This document shows, one piece after another, positions 25,842-35,900 of a stretch of DNA of 64,000 nt. The position numbers were made by a program, and so were the translations under genes. Source of the DNA: M3007 sp037445225 (GTDB lineage: Bacteria; Bacteroidota; Bacteroidia; Chitinophagales; Saprospiraceae); contig JBBIKW010000005.1 in the NCBI GenBank assembly GCA_037445225.1, positions 62,001 through 126,000 of the forward strand, given 5' to 3'. Within the stretch, counting starts at the first letter, position 1. Each line of letters starts with the position of its first letter. The notes under the pieces were generated by a model. That model did no database searches. It saw only the letters and a list, made by a program, of their open reading frames with translations, and was not told where the DNA came from.

Positions 25842-26897
25842 TCATTTCGGGTATGGAGGTTCGATGAGCAAGGGCATTTCCGGAGTGAGTCGAAAGTGCG
25901 CATTCGGGAATCGCCGGCCATTGAATTGAAACCGATGCGCGCGTTGTTTTTGTTCTGAAGGAGGCAGTTGGGTAAACTGCTGGCAGATAGAGGAGCAGCA
26001 GCCGCTATATTTTTGTCGGCAGTTTTCGCATTGGATGAATAGAAGGTGGCAGTGGTTGTTGGCACAGTTGACGTGGGTGTCGCAGGGTGCTCCACATTGA
26101 TGGCAATGAGCAATGATGTGATGGCTGATGCGCTCGCCCAGCCTTTCGTCGAAGACAAAGTTTTTGCCAATAAACTTGTTGGGCAGGTTGCGCGCTTTGA
26201 CTTGGCGCGCGTATTCAACGATGCCGCCCTTGAGCTGGAACACGTTGCGAAAACCTCGATGTTTTAAATAAGCGCTGGCCTTTTCGCAGCGTATGCCTCC
26301 GGTGCAATACATGACGATGTTCCGGTCTTTCTTGTCGGCCAAGAGTTCTGCCACGTAGGGCAATTCCTCGCGAAAAGTATCAACGGGCGGCAAAATAGCG
26401 CCGACGAAGTGCCCTACCTCACTTTCGTAGTGATTTCGCATATCCACTACGATGGTGTTGGGGTCGTCTGTGAGCGCATTAAACGCTTCAGCGTCCAGAT
26501 AAATGCCACTGTTAGAGGGGTCGAATGAGGGGTCGTCGATACCGTCGGCCACAATTTTCGGCCGGACTTTGATAGACAGCACAAAGAAAGACCTCCCGTT
26601 GTCCTCTACTGCAAAGTTGAGCCACACGTCTTGAAGCGGAGGCATGCTGCGGAGGGCTTCTTGAAAATCATTTAGGCGCTGCATGGGCACGGAGATTTGC
26701 GCATTGATGCCTTCTTCGGCCACGTAAATCCGCCCTAAGACGCCCATCTTAGAGAACAACTGGTAGAGGTCGTCCCGAAAATGGGCCGGGTTGTCGATGC
26801 GCACGTATTTGTAGAAAGACAGCGTGGTACGCTCCTCTGAGCTGCAGAGCACCTTGTCTTTAAGCTTTTTTCGATTGACGCGATTGTGCAGAAGCAT
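25842..26897 (-). CDS. trhO: tRNA uridine(34) hydroxylase TrhO (rhodanese-like)
   Basis: A 351-residue protein of the TrhO/YceA family, which hydroxylates uridine-34 of tRNAs using oxygen as the first step to 5-oxyacetyl- or methoxyuridine. The N-terminal acylphosphatase-like domain contains MGVLGRIYVAEEGINAQIS; the rhodanese domain carries the active loop VMYCTGGIRCEKASAYL; and the C-terminal cysteine-rich region (CHQCGAPCDTHVNC ... CENCRQKYSGCC) is the family zinc-type tail. Order and length agree with characterised TrhO. It lies 12 bp downstream of the aminotransferase gene on the same strand, so the pair may be an operon. Confidence 0.93.
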   Translation of the reverse strand: MLLHNRVNRKKLKDKVLCSSEERTTLSFYKYVRIDNPAHFRDDLYQLFSKMGVLGRIYVAEEGINAQISVPMQRLNDFQEALRSMPPLQDVWLNFAVEDNGRSFFVLSIKVRPKIVADGIDDPSFDPSNSGIYLDAEAFNALTDDPNTIVVDMRNHYESEVGHFVGAILPPVDTFREELPYVAELLADKKDRNIVMYCTGGIRCEKASAYLKHRGFRNVFQLKGGIVEYARQVKARNLPNKFIGKNFVFDERLGERISHHIIAHCHQCGAPCDTHVNCANNHCHLLFIQCENCRQKYSGCCSSICQQFTQLPPSEQKQRAHRFQFNGRRFPNAHFRLTPEMPLLIEPPYPK

Positions 26898-26908
26898 AGC
26901 GAAACGCG

Positions 26909-28051
26909 TTATACTCGGGATAATCGCTCGGCTGCCTGCTCGAGCACGTCATCGGTTTTGGCAAAGCAAAATCGAACCAGCTTATCGTCATTAGGGTGAG
27001 AGAAGAAGGAAGAGACGGGTATGGCGGCTACACCGTACTCCTTGACGAGGCGTTGGCAAAAGGCGAAATCTGACTCATGGCTGATGTCGGCGTAGTCGTA
27101 GAGTTGGAAATAGGTACCCGAACAAGGGATGGGTTTGAAGCGCGTTTGCGCCATAGCTTGTTGGAAGCGGTCGCGCTTGTCTTGGTAAAACGCTGCGAGG
27201 TCCGCGTATTCGGATGGGTCGGACATGAAATCCGCAAAGGCGGCTTGGATGGGGTGATTGGCCGAGAACACGTTGAACTGATGTACTTTCCGAAATTCTC
27301 GCGTGAGTTCAGGAGGAGCGATGCAGTAACCGGTTTTCCACCCCGTGTTGTGGTAGGTCTTGCCAAACGAATAGATGCACAGGCTGCGCTCGTATAGTTC
27401 AGGATATCGCAGAGCAGAAGCGTGGAGCTCGCCATCGAAGAGGATATGCTCGTACACCTCATCGCTCATGACCAGGATATCGGTGTCTTTAAGCAGTTTA
27501 GTCAGCATCACCATGTCGGTCTCGCGCAGGAGGGTTCCCGTGGGGTTGTTGGGCGTGTTGATGCAGATCATGCGCGTCCGTTTAGAGATGCGGCGTCGTA
27601 GGGCCTCCCAGTCGATGCGAAAGTCGGGTGCGCTCAGCGCTATGGGAATGGGAATGCCGTTCACGGTCTCTACGGAAGGTCGATAAGAGTCGTAACAGGG
27701 TTCTAAAAGGATGACTTCATCGCCAGGATGGACAAAGGCTGCTATAGCGCAAAAAATGGCTTGAGTACCGCCGGCAGTTACGGTAATTTCTGTCTCTGGG
27801 TCCAGTGTTCGGCCGTAGAGGCGCTCCATCTTTTCGGCAATGCGCTCGCGCAACAAGGGCAGGCCCGGCATGGGGGCGTACTGGTTAGCGCCGCGCTGCA
27901 TGTGTTCGTATACCAGCCGCTGAAGGCGCTCCGAGGGATTAAAGTTAGGAAAGCCCTGCGACAGGTTGATAGCCCCGTATTGCTGAGCCAAGCTCGACAT
28001 TACGGTAAAAATAGTGGTGCCTACTTGAGGCAATTTAGAGGCAGTGCGCAT
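26909..28051 (-). CDS. Class I/II aminotransferase (methionine aminotransferase, YbdL-like)
   Basis: A 380-residue PLP aminotransferase of fold type I. N-terminal substrate loop INLSQGFPNFNP, PLP-binding INTPNNPTGTL and MSDEVYEHILFD, and the Schiff-base lysine in SFGKTYHNTGWKTGY. This set, especially SQGFPNF and TYHNTGWKTGY, matches methionine/kynurenine-type aminotransferases such as YbdL. It would make 2-oxo acids from methionine or aromatic amino acids, often in methionine salvage, although no other salvage genes are seen. TrhO follows 12 bp downstream. Confidence 0.9.
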   Translation of the reverse strand: MRTASKLPQVGTTIFTVMSSLAQQYGAINLSQGFPNFNPSERLQRLVYEHMQRGANQYAPMPGLPLLRERIAEKMERLYGRTLDPETEITVTAGGTQAIFCAIAAFVHPGDEVILLEPCYDSYRPSVETVNGIPIPIALSAPDFRIDWEALRRRISKRTRMICINTPNNPTGTLLRETDMVMLTKLLKDTDILVMSDEVYEHILFDGELHASALRYPELYERSLCIYSFGKTYHNTGWKTGYCIAPPELTREFRKVHQFNVFSANHPIQAAFADFMSDPSEYADLAAFYQDKRDRFQQAMAQTRFKPIPCSGTYFQLYDYADISHESDFAFCQRLVKEYGVAAIPVSSFFSHPNDDKLVRFCFAKTDDVLEQAAERLSRV

Positions 28052-28160
28052 GGTAAGTACAGCAAGAACATGGAAACGCTTTTACCCAGAGCGTCCGACC
28101 GATCGCTTGAATATTCAGTGAATGCCGATATTTGTTTTCGAACAGATAAACTCATCGCTT

Positions 28161-28463
28161 ATGAGGCTTTCTCGCTTTGGGGTCGCAAAAATAACCGCTT
28201 TTGCTGTTTGGGCAAAGTGGGCAGGAGTCGCTGCAGTAGCTTTAGGAAGTTGGAGCATGTGCACGGGCGCCGACGCTCCAATGGAGCCTAAGCTGCGAGC
28301 GCGCATCGACTCCATAGCTACAGCCCGCATACAACGAGCACGTATTGAGGTGGACAGCTGGTGTGCTCAACAACGCGTCACTCGATTGCCCGTTCTCGTG
28401 GACTCCATCCGCCGGCAGCGCCTGCGAGAAATTGAAAAGCAGTTGCAAGGGCTCCCTCAGTAG
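28161..28463 (+). CDS. Small putative lipoprotein, 100 residues
   Basis: No family recognised. The ATG at 28161 gives a hydrophobic N-terminus (ITAFAVWAKWAGVAAVALGSW) with SMC as a weak lipobox, then a helical polar domain with one Cys near residue 68 and a RLPVLVDSIRRQRLREIEKQL ending. Short cysteine-bearing lipoproteins like this are common in Bacteroidota. A box GATATTTG (one mismatch) lies about 30 bp before the start. The Mpo1-like gene begins 43 bp later on the same strand. Confidence 0.5.
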   Translation: MRLSRFGVAKITAFAVWAKWAGVAAVALGSWSMCTGADAPMEPKLRARIDSIATARIQRARIEVDSWCAQQRVTRLPVLVDSIRRQRLREIEKQLQGLPQ

Positions 28464-28506
28464 CCCAACTTCTTCAGGAATTCGTTCACTAAACCATATT
28501 TGTCCT

Positions 28507-28971
28507 ATGAAAAGCATTTACGACTGGCTATCGGAGTACGGTGAAAGCCACCAACACCCTACCAACAAACTGGTCCACTGGATCTGTGTACCTACCATTT
28601 TTTTCAGCATTGTCGGACTTTTCTACGGTGTAAAGCTAGGCGTGGCCCTCACCCCTACACTACAGCTGAACTTAGCCATGGTTCTTTTAGCGCTGACCGT
28701 AGTGTATTACGCGCGGCTGTCGCTTTCACTGGCCATAGGGATGCTTCTTTTTTCCATCCTATGCCTCGTGTTGGCTCAGCTAATTGAAACCAGCGGCTTA
28801 GTGTTATGGCAGGTCTGCATAGCGCTGTTTGTGCTCGCTTGGATCGGGCAGTTTTGGGGGCATAAAGTGGAAGGCAAGAAGCCTTCGTTTTTCAAAGACT
28901 TGCAGTTTTTGATGATTGGGCCCGCCTGGCTAATGAGCTTTATCTATCAGCGTTTGGGTCTGCGTTACTAA
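28507..28971 (+). CDS. Mpo1-like/DUF962 membrane protein
   Basis: A 154-residue membrane protein of the DUF962 (YGL010w/Mpo1) family. The family start IYDWLSEYGESHQHPTNKLVHWICVP, with its conserved histidines, is intact from the ATG at 28507; a longer in-frame start adds unrelated residues. About four hydrophobic segments follow, then WIGQFWGHKVEGKKPSFFKDLQFLMIGPAW, the conserved second half with histidine. Yeast Mpo1 is an Fe(II)-dependent dioxygenase that alpha-oxidises 2-hydroxy fatty acids; a similar lipid role in bacteria is expected but not shown. Confidence 0.88.
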   Translation: MKSIYDWLSEYGESHQHPTNKLVHWICVPTIFFSIVGLFYGVKLGVALTPTLQLNLAMVLLALTVVYYARLSLSLAIGMLLFSILCLVLAQLIETSGLVLWQVCIALFVLAWIGQFWGHKVEGKKPSFFKDLQFLMIGPAWLMSFIYQRLGLRY

Positions 28972-29008
28972 AGCTGTTTTTTTGCCGGAAAAACGGCAGT
29001 TAATTGCT

Positions 29009-29785
29009 ATGGAAGAACCCACCCAACAGGGCTACGTGCGCGCGCAAATAGAGGAGAGCGGCGTAGCCCATCTGTCTTTCTTTCACCCCAACCAAAACAG
29101 CTTGCCCAGTCGGTTGCTGCAGGCATTGGTAGAAGCATTACAGGACTTAGGTCGCGCTCCCGCTGTCAAGGTGATTGTCCTGCGCAGCGAGGAGCACAAG
29201 ACCTTTTGTGCAGGCGCCAGCTTCGACGAATTGATAGCCATTCAAGACATGGAAACCTCGCGTCGCTTTTTTTCCGGTTTTGGAAACGCGCTCAATGCTA
29301 TGCGCACCTGTCCGAAGATCATTGTAGGGCGCATCCACGGCAAAGCGGTAGGCGGCGGCGTTGGTTTAGCAGCTGGTACGGACTACTGCATGGCGTCCCA
29401 GTTTGCCTCCGTGCGCTTGAGCGAACTGGCTGTAGGGTTCGGGCCTTTCGTCATTGGCCCGGCTGTCGAGCGGAAAATAGGCAAAGGAGCTTTCTGTCAG
29501 ATGGCGCTCAACCCTACCGAATGGCAGACAGCAGCTTGGGCAAAAGAAAAGGGCCTCTTTCAAGAAGTCTTCGACACCGTTGAGCAACTCGACGCGTACA
29601 TCGAGCATTTTACGGCCAGGCTCTGTACCTATAATCCGGAGGCCTTAGCGGCCCTGAAAAAAGTCTTTTGGGAAGGCACGGAGCATTGGGAGCACCTCCT
29701 CGCCGAACGCGCGGCCATCAGCGGGCGACTGGCGCTGTCCGACTTTTCTAAGCAAGCTATCGAAGCCTTCAAAAAGAAAAGTTGA
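29009..29785 (+). CDS. Enoyl-CoA hydratase/isomerase family protein
   Basis: A 258-residue crotonase-fold protein. Visible landmarks: FCAGASFDEL for the CoA/oxyanion region, GRIHGKAVGGGVGLAAGTDYCMAS, and VRLSELAVGFGP, which places one glutamate in the usual second catalytic position. The first catalytic glutamate of classical hydratases is replaced by a GGGVGL stretch, as in methylglutaconyl-CoA hydratase-like members (LiuC/AUH). A role in branched-chain amino acid or isoprenoid breakdown is therefore likely. The ATG at 29009 was chosen over an upstream TTG. Convergent with the LOG-family gene (8 bp apart). Confidence 0.85.
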   Translation: MEEPTQQGYVRAQIEESGVAHLSFFHPNQNSLPSRLLQALVEALQDLGRAPAVKVIVLRSEEHKTFCAGASFDELIAIQDMETSRRFFSGFGNALNAMRTCPKIIVGRIHGKAVGGGVGLAAGTDYCMASQFASVRLSELAVGFGPFVIGPAVERKIGKGAFCQMALNPTEWQTAAWAKEKGLFQEVFDTVEQLDAYIEHFTARLCTYNPEALAALKKVFWEGTEHWEHLLAERAAISGRLALSDFSKQAIEAFKKKS

Positions 29786-29792
29786 AGGTTGC

Positions 29793-30533
29793 TCACCGCT
29801 TTTCGAAGAGCCACCACATCGGACGGCGCTTCGCAACGCGATAGTTTTCGGAGAGGTATTGCCGAATATGCGCGATGGCTTCGGCTGGGTCGTCGGTGAA
29901 AAGCAGGAGGTCTAAGTCCCCCGGGGAAATGGTGCCTTCCTTGACCATGGTGTCCAAGAACGCGCGCATCTGGCGGAAATACTCTGTGCCCATGACGACA
30001 ATGGGGAAATAGGTGATTTTACGCGTTTGGATAAGGGTGAGCGTCTCGAAAAACTCGTCCATGGTGCCAAAGCCACCGGGGAAAATGATAAAAGCAAAGG
30101 AGTACTTGACGAGCAACACTTTTCGGATGAAGAAGTACCGCAAAAGAATAAATCGGTCCAAGTAGGGGTTTTCCTTTTGCTCTTGCGGCAGCACGATGTT
30201 GCAACCTACCGACCAGCCGCCGGCCTCGTGAGCCCCTCGGTTAGCGGCCTCCATAATGCCCGGCCCACCGCCGGTTATTACAGCCATACCCAAGTCGGTG
30301 ACGATGCGCGCGCCCATTTGGCGAGCGAGCTCATAGTAGCGGTGTCCCTCTTGGAAGCGCGCCGAGCCAAAAACAGTGATCGCTGGACCCATAAAGTGCA
30401 AGGCTCGCATGCCGCGAAGGAGCTCCCAAAATACGCGAAGAGCAAAAGCCAGCTCGTATCGGCGGCTTTTGGGCCCTTCTAACCATACCGACTCATTGCG
30501 CTGAATAAGCGGACGCTGCAGAGAACCTCCCAT
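29793..30533 (-). CDS. LOG-family protein (TIGR00730 type)
   Basis: A 246-residue Rossmann-fold protein of the lysine decarboxylase-like/LOG family. The signature PGGFGTMDEFFE is at about residues 151-162, preceded by VITGGGPGIMEAANRGAHEAGG. Plant and some bacterial members release cytokinin bases from riboside 5'-monophosphates; others act as nucleotide 5'-monophosphate nucleosidases (PpnN). It begins with a region LRGMRALHFMGPAITVFGSARF typical of the longer bacterial subgroup. Monocistronic or paired with the upstream permease gene, 58 bp away on the same strand. Confidence 0.9.
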   Translation of the reverse strand: MGGSLQRPLIQRNESVWLEGPKSRRYELAFALRVFWELLRGMRALHFMGPAITVFGSARFQEGHRYYELARQMGARIVTDLGMAVITGGGPGIMEAANRGAHEAGGWSVGCNIVLPQEQKENPYLDRFILLRYFFIRKVLLVKYSFAFIIFPGGFGTMDEFFETLTLIQTRKITYFPIVVMGTEYFRQMRAFLDTMVKEGTISPGDLDLLLFTDDPAEAIAHIRQYLSENYRVAKRRPMWWLFEKR

Positions 30534-30591
30534 ATCTATTTCTTTTGTAAAAAGAACGGTATTACGGGCTTATTGCTTGCAGTTTGCGCGT

Positions 30592-31902
30592 TTAGCGATA
30601 CCAGCCCTTTTTAAAGGCGATAAAAAACACCGTACCTATAGCCAAAAGGCCTAACCCCGGCAGTACTTGAGCGGGGTGCTGCAACAAAGTATTGATAGCA
30701 AAAGCCATAGAGATGAAAATAAAGATGGCGGGAACTACCGGATATCCCCATGCGCGTACCGGGCGCGGCTGTGGGCGGGTTTTTCGAAAAACAAACACCG
30801 CAGCTCCCGCCAGACCCATGAAGCCGATATCCATAAAGGTTACGAAAGTAATGATTTTGTCGAAGAGCCCCTGAAAAAACACTAAGATGGCTATGGCCCA
30901 GAGCGATTGTATCCACATGGCGAGGGCAGGCGTCTGCCAGCGAGGGTGTACCCGCGCCAATTTGCGAAAGAAGACGCCGTCGGCAGCCATAGCGAAATAG
31001 ATGCGCGGGGCCGACATCGTGTAAATGCTTACCGTGCCGAAGATAGAAAGCGCCACCGTTGCTGAAACGGCTTGACCGCCCCATGGAAAGATGCGCTCCA
31101 ACGCATCTCCAGCCACTCGCGGGCTACGAGCGATATCCGCCAACGGCAACAGCAGCATGTATGCTGCGTTGACCAGCAAATAAGTGAGGAGTACGATGAG
31201 CACCCCTAACACCATGGCTCTCGGCACTGTGCGCGGCGCATCGATGGCTTCGCCGGCTACATAAGAGGCGTGGTGCCAGCCGCCAATGGAAAACAATACA
31301 CCTATGAGAGCTGTCAACATGGCCGTGCCCCATGCTTGGGGAACGCCCGACTGCAGCGATAAATGAAAATGGGTCTGTTCGGCATCGCCCCAAAAAAAGC
31401 CCACTGCAATAATAGCGCCTATGGCGAGGAGTTTCAGCCCGGTTAGGAGGTTAGACAAATGTTGGCTGATGTGCACGCCCCACGTGTTGAACAAGGTCAG
31501 AACGAGGATAGTGCCGATCGAAATGCTCAGCTTAGCAGATGCACCGAGGTGAGGAAAAAACGCCTTTAGATATTCTGCCAGGGCGGCGCATAAGCCCGCC
31601 AGCGCCCCACTGTTGACGACAAGTAGAATGATCCAGCCGTAGAGAAAGGCAGTGAAGTCTCCATATGCCTCCCGCAAATAGACGTATACTCCTCCGGAAC
31701 GCGGAAATAATCCGCCCAACTCACTGAAGGTAAGCGCTCCAGTCAGCGCCAATACACCGCCCAATACCCATGCGAGCAGCACCAGTACAGCATTGGGCAC
31801 TGCCTGTACAATTTGAGCGGGTGCCACGAAGATGCCTGACCCAATACAAGACCCTACGGCAATCATGGTCAGGCCGTACACGTTGAGTGCCTTCCGCAGC
31901 AT
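30592..31902 (-). CDS. APC-family amino acid permease
   Basis: A 436-residue inner-membrane transporter with about twelve hydrophobic segments. The first helix has GLTMIAVGSCIGSGIFVAPAQI, the glycine-rich unwound helix of the APC/LeuT fold, then GALTFSELGGLFPRSGGVYVYLREAYGDF as in LAT/YjeM-type permeases. The start at 31902 gives MLRKALNVYGLTM; the longer frame adds six residues. Substrate is probably a neutral amino acid; specificity cannot be read. Located between the LOG-family and PorP genes, all on the minus strand. Confidence 0.9.
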   Translation of the reverse strand: MLRKALNVYGLTMIAVGSCIGSGIFVAPAQIVQAVPNAVLVLLAWVLGGVLALTGALTFSELGGLFPRSGGVYVYLREAYGDFTAFLYGWIILLVVNSGALAGLCAALAEYLKAFFPHLGASAKLSISIGTILVLTLFNTWGVHISQHLSNLLTGLKLLAIGAIIAVGFFWGDAEQTHFHLSLQSGVPQAWGTAMLTALIGVLFSIGGWHHASYVAGEAIDAPRTVPRAMVLGVLIVLLTYLLVNAAYMLLLPLADIARSPRVAGDALERIFPWGGQAVSATVALSIFGTVSIYTMSAPRIYFAMAADGVFFRKLARVHPRWQTPALAMWIQSLWAIAILVFFQGLFDKIITFVTFMDIGFMGLAGAAVFVFRKTRPQPRPVRAWGYPVVPAIFIFISMAFAINTLLQHPAQVLPGLGLLAIGTVFFIAFKKGWYR

Positions 31903-31969
31903 GGTGCAAAGAAAGGGCACCAGAACAACTTTCTCTTTGCAATATGCTGCGCGCGAAACAAACCCTTTT

Positions 31970-32914
31970 CTACATGAAAAAGCGCGGGTTAGACATTCTT
32001 CGTTTGCGCTTCACCAAATCGGCGTAAACCATCAGCTCGAAGGACCCGCCGACAAAGGAGCGGAGCCGAGTAAGCGTCAGGTCGTAGGCCGCACCCACTC
32101 CAAAGCGCGGGTCTACTTGCCAATAGGCTAAAAGGTTGAGCGACTCTCCCAACCCATCGCCCCCAGCGCGGTAGGCCATACCGAACGAGACCAACCGGCG
32201 AAATTCTAAACTCAGGGCGATATCTACGTCGATAGGTGCGTTGTGCACATAACGCACAATGGCCGCAGGCATCAGGTTGAAGTGGGTGCCCAGCGGGATG
32301 ATGCCTCCAGTCGTTCCGTAGAGGTGCGGTTCCTCTCGAGCGGCCTGGATGCCCGGCTCGGTGTTTATGCCGATGTTATTGCGCACGATACGCGGCACAG
32401 AAAAGCCGAAGTAGAGGCGTTCTTGAAAAGTGCCGTATATCCCTGCGCCGAAATTGGCCAAGGCTTCGTTGACGCGCCTGTTATCGAGTGAAGGGTCGTA
32501 TTGAACCAGCGGCGTGGCCTGCGAAAAGTCGATGCTCAGCACGCGCAAATTGCCCGATACGCCCATACGCAGCGAGAATTCGTTTCCGTCGATGATGTTG
32601 TACGAATAGGCGGCGCTCAGCTGAACGTCTCGGTGTAGGCCGATTTGGTGGTGGGAAAGGACGGCGCCGACGCCCACGCGTTGGGAAAAAACGGGCGCAT
32701 GCACGCTTACCTGAGCCGAGCGCGGCGCACCCTCCATGCGAAACCACTGGTTTCGGTAGATAGCAGTGCCCGTCAACAGCCCCCGGATGCCGGCGTAGGC
32801 CGGGTTGTACGAGAGCTTGTTGTACATGAATTGCGTGTAGCGGTGCTCTTGCTGACCGAGGATGCCTTGATGCCCTATGAGCGAAAAAGCAAGGAGTAAG
32901 AGATATGTACGCAT
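31970..32914 (-). CDS. PorP/SprF-family type IX secretion membrane protein
   Basis: A 314-residue outer-membrane protein of the PorP/SprF family. The start at 32914 gives a signal peptide (LLLLAFSLIGHQGILGQ) followed by QEHRYTQFMYNKLSYNPAYAGIRG, the family hallmark, and IYRNQWFRMEGAPRSAQVSVHAPVF. Beta-strand segments ending with GGSFELMVYADLVKRKRRMSNPRFF indicate a beta-barrel. In T9SS, SprF-like proteins help export cargo with gliding-motility-associated (CHU_C) tails. It lies directly downstream (60 bp) of the giant CHU_C-tailed gene, the usual pairing. Confidence 0.92.
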   Translation of the reverse strand: MRTYLLLLAFSLIGHQGILGQQEHRYTQFMYNKLSYNPAYAGIRGLLTGTAIYRNQWFRMEGAPRSAQVSVHAPVFSQRVGVGAVLSHHQIGLHRDVQLSAAYSYNIIDGNEFSLRMGVSGNLRVLSIDFSQATPLVQYDPSLDNRRVNEALANFGAGIYGTFQERLYFGFSVPRIVRNNIGINTEPGIQAAREEPHLYGTTGGIIPLGTHFNLMPAAIVRYVHNAPIDVDIALSLEFRRLVSFGMAYRAGGDGLGESLNLLAYWQVDPRFGVGAAYDLTLTRLRSFVGGSFELMVYADLVKRKRRMSNPRFFM

Positions 32915-32973
32915 GGTCTTATATATCTGAGGATGGAAGGTGTGCATGTTTTTAAGGCGCATCGGCGTAGGTA

Positions 32974-35900
32974 CTATCGGAAGATTTCAATGTATCCGGA
33001 AATCGGCTTGCGGTCGGGTGCGGGCTGGAAGAAGTAGAAATAAGTGCCGTCGGGTAAAGGCCGCCCCTGTCGGCCCTCAAAGGTGCCGCGCCAAGCGTGG
33101 GCTGGGTCGTTGCTATATGGAGCCGCCTCGTATACCTTGTCGCCCCATTGGTTATAGATGATGAGGCGGTTGTTCGGATACAGATCGGTGTTCAGACAAG
33201 GAATTTCCAAATAGTCGTTGATGCCGTCGTCATTGGGTGTGATGACGTTGGGAATGTAGGTACAGAAGCTCTCGCGAACCGTGATGGTGACGACGGCGTC
33301 GCTGCAGAGGTCTGGGCATGCCGCAGAGCAAAGGCGATAGATAAAGTGGACGCGCCCATTGTTGGGGCCGGCTTCATAAGTAAATAAGCCGTTGCCTAAG
33401 TCTGTCAGCCCCGCAAGCAGTCCCACCACCGTCACGGTGAAGTCGTCGCTCTCGTAAGTATCGTTACTTAAGACGCTAAAGCCCTCCAACAAGCCGTTGG
33501 TTTCCGCTTCAAAATCCAAATCGTCGACGGCTTTGGGCTTTTTGCCTATCCGCACCAAGGCCGTATCGATGGGCGTGTAGCAGCCGTTGACAATAGCCTG
33601 CACCGTGTAGATACCGGTAAGGGAAGGATCTAAGTTTTCAATCAGCACATTGTTCGAATTAGGGTAAGGCGGTTTCGGACCGGTCCAGATATAGGTAGCT
33701 CCTGGAATGACAGGGGTACTTATCACGATGTCGTCTCCTGCGCAGCCGATCTTATCGCTTACTTGAGGCGCTAATGGCGAAAGTGGGTTGACCACCACAG
33801 TAATGGAACACACACTCGTATTGCCGGCGGCATCGGAAGCGAGGAAGGAGAGCTGGTGTGTTCCTATGGGGAAGAATACGCCAGTTTTAGGCCCTCCTAT
33901 CTGTTCTACAGAAGGTGTTCCACAGTTGTCGGAAGCTGCGGGCAAGTCGAACGACAGCACGGCGCCGTCGCAGCTGTTGACAGCTTGAGCGTCGTTCAAG
34001 AAATGAGACGGGTCGGACACGATTGCTCCGCTGATGTCGGCCACTGCGGGCGAGACAGGGCATGCAAACGCCGGCGGAATGCTTTCCGTAACGGTGATGG
34101 TGAAGCTGGCCGTTGCGCTATATCCCAAGGTGTCGCTTACCGTGTAGACGACAACCGTAGTGCCTACCGGGAAGGTATCACCGGGTTGGTGAGTGGCGGT
34201 TACGGTAGCTGGGGCGCATACGCCTGTAGGCACGGGCGGTGTCCAGGTGGCTATAGCAGAACAGCCGATGAAGGATTGGTTGGCAGGGATGTTGTCGAAG
34301 CCGAGCGGCGGGCCGATGACCGTGATCCGGAAGGCACAGGTGTCCGTGTTGCCGCTGGGGTCTTTCACCGTAACGGTCACGAGCGTATGGCCAACGGGGT
34401 ATAGGTCGCCGGGCTGAGAGGAGGCCGTCACGGTAGGTGTTGGTGCGCAGTTATCGCTGGCCGTCGGCATTTCCCAGTAGACCGCTGTAGAGCACGCCCC
34501 GTTGGAAGAGAGCACAGTGTCTTTTGGACATCCACTAAAGCTCGGCGCAACGGTGTCGATCACCGTCACGGCAAAACTGCAGGCGGCCGTGTTGCCCCAC
34601 GTGTCGGTAGCAGTGTAGGTGACGATAGTTGTCGTCTCCGGAAAAACAGAGCCCGGCAAGTGGCTCGAGCTAACCGTTATCGCACTGCAATTGTCGGAGA
34701 CCTGCGGCGCTGTCCAGGTAGCTGGTGCGGAACAGTTGTTTGTATAGAGGACGATATCTCCTGGGCAATTGATCAACACGGGTGGTACCTTTTCCTCGAC
34801 AGTGACCACAAAGCTGCACGACATGACATTACCCGTCGAGTCTTTTGCAGAATACACCACGGTCGTGTGGCCAGTGGGCAGGATGCTGCCCGATGCCACC
34901 GAGGACACTGGAGTGATGGGATACGGGTCGCAGGGATCTACCACGAGGGGGTCGTCCCAGAAAGCCTTGGCCTCACATTGGCCTGCCGGGGCGGTGACCG
35001 TAAAGTCGGTCGGGCAATTGACGAGTTTCGGCGCTGTAGTGTCGTACACAGCGATGAGGAAACTGCACGTTGCGCTATTGCCGCTGTCGTCTGCAGCTTG
35101 GAACACTGCTACGGTGGTTCCAATGGGGAAGACCGACCCGCTGGCGACATTTCCCGCAAGAGGAGGCTGGGCGTCGCAGTTGTCCACCACCAAAGGCTGG
35201 GCGAAGGTCACCGCTTGCGAGCAGGTTGCAGCATTGGCCGGCACATTCACATGGGGCGGGCATGTAAGGGTGGGCGGAGCGGTATCGCGCACCGAGATTT
35301 TTTGAGTGATTTGGGCGGTATTTCCGCAGTTGTCCACGGCCGTCCAGCGGCGCTGAAGCAGATACGTTCCACTTCCCGTAGTGCTGGCGATGGTCTCTCC
35401 GTCGTACTGTATGCTTACGCCCACATCGCACTTGTCGGTAGCCGTAGGTTGGGCTGGTGCTGGCACGGCATCGCAGCTGACGGTGGCGTCGGCGGGAATG
35501 TCGGTAAAGGTAGGAGGCGCAGTATCTCTTACTGTAATGACTTGCTGGGCTGTCTTGGTATTGCCGCATTCATCGGTGGCTTGCCAGCGACGCACAAGGG
35601 TGTAGGCGTCAGGGCAATTGCCGTCGATGCGCGTCTCTCCTAAATAGTTTATAGTAGGAGCAAACGAGCAGTTGTCGGTGGCAATGGGGATGGCTATGGA
35701 GGGCACAGCGCTGCATTCCACCGTAGCGTTAGCCGGTACGGAAGTAAATGTCGGTGGCGTTTTATCCTCTATGAGGAGGGTCTGTTCCGCCGTGGCTGAA
35801 TTCCCGCAGTTATCGGATGCCATCCAGCGCCGCGTCAGGGTGTAGGTATGAGGGCAAGGGCCGCTACCGCGTTCTTCGCCCAGCAGCACCACCTCGACAT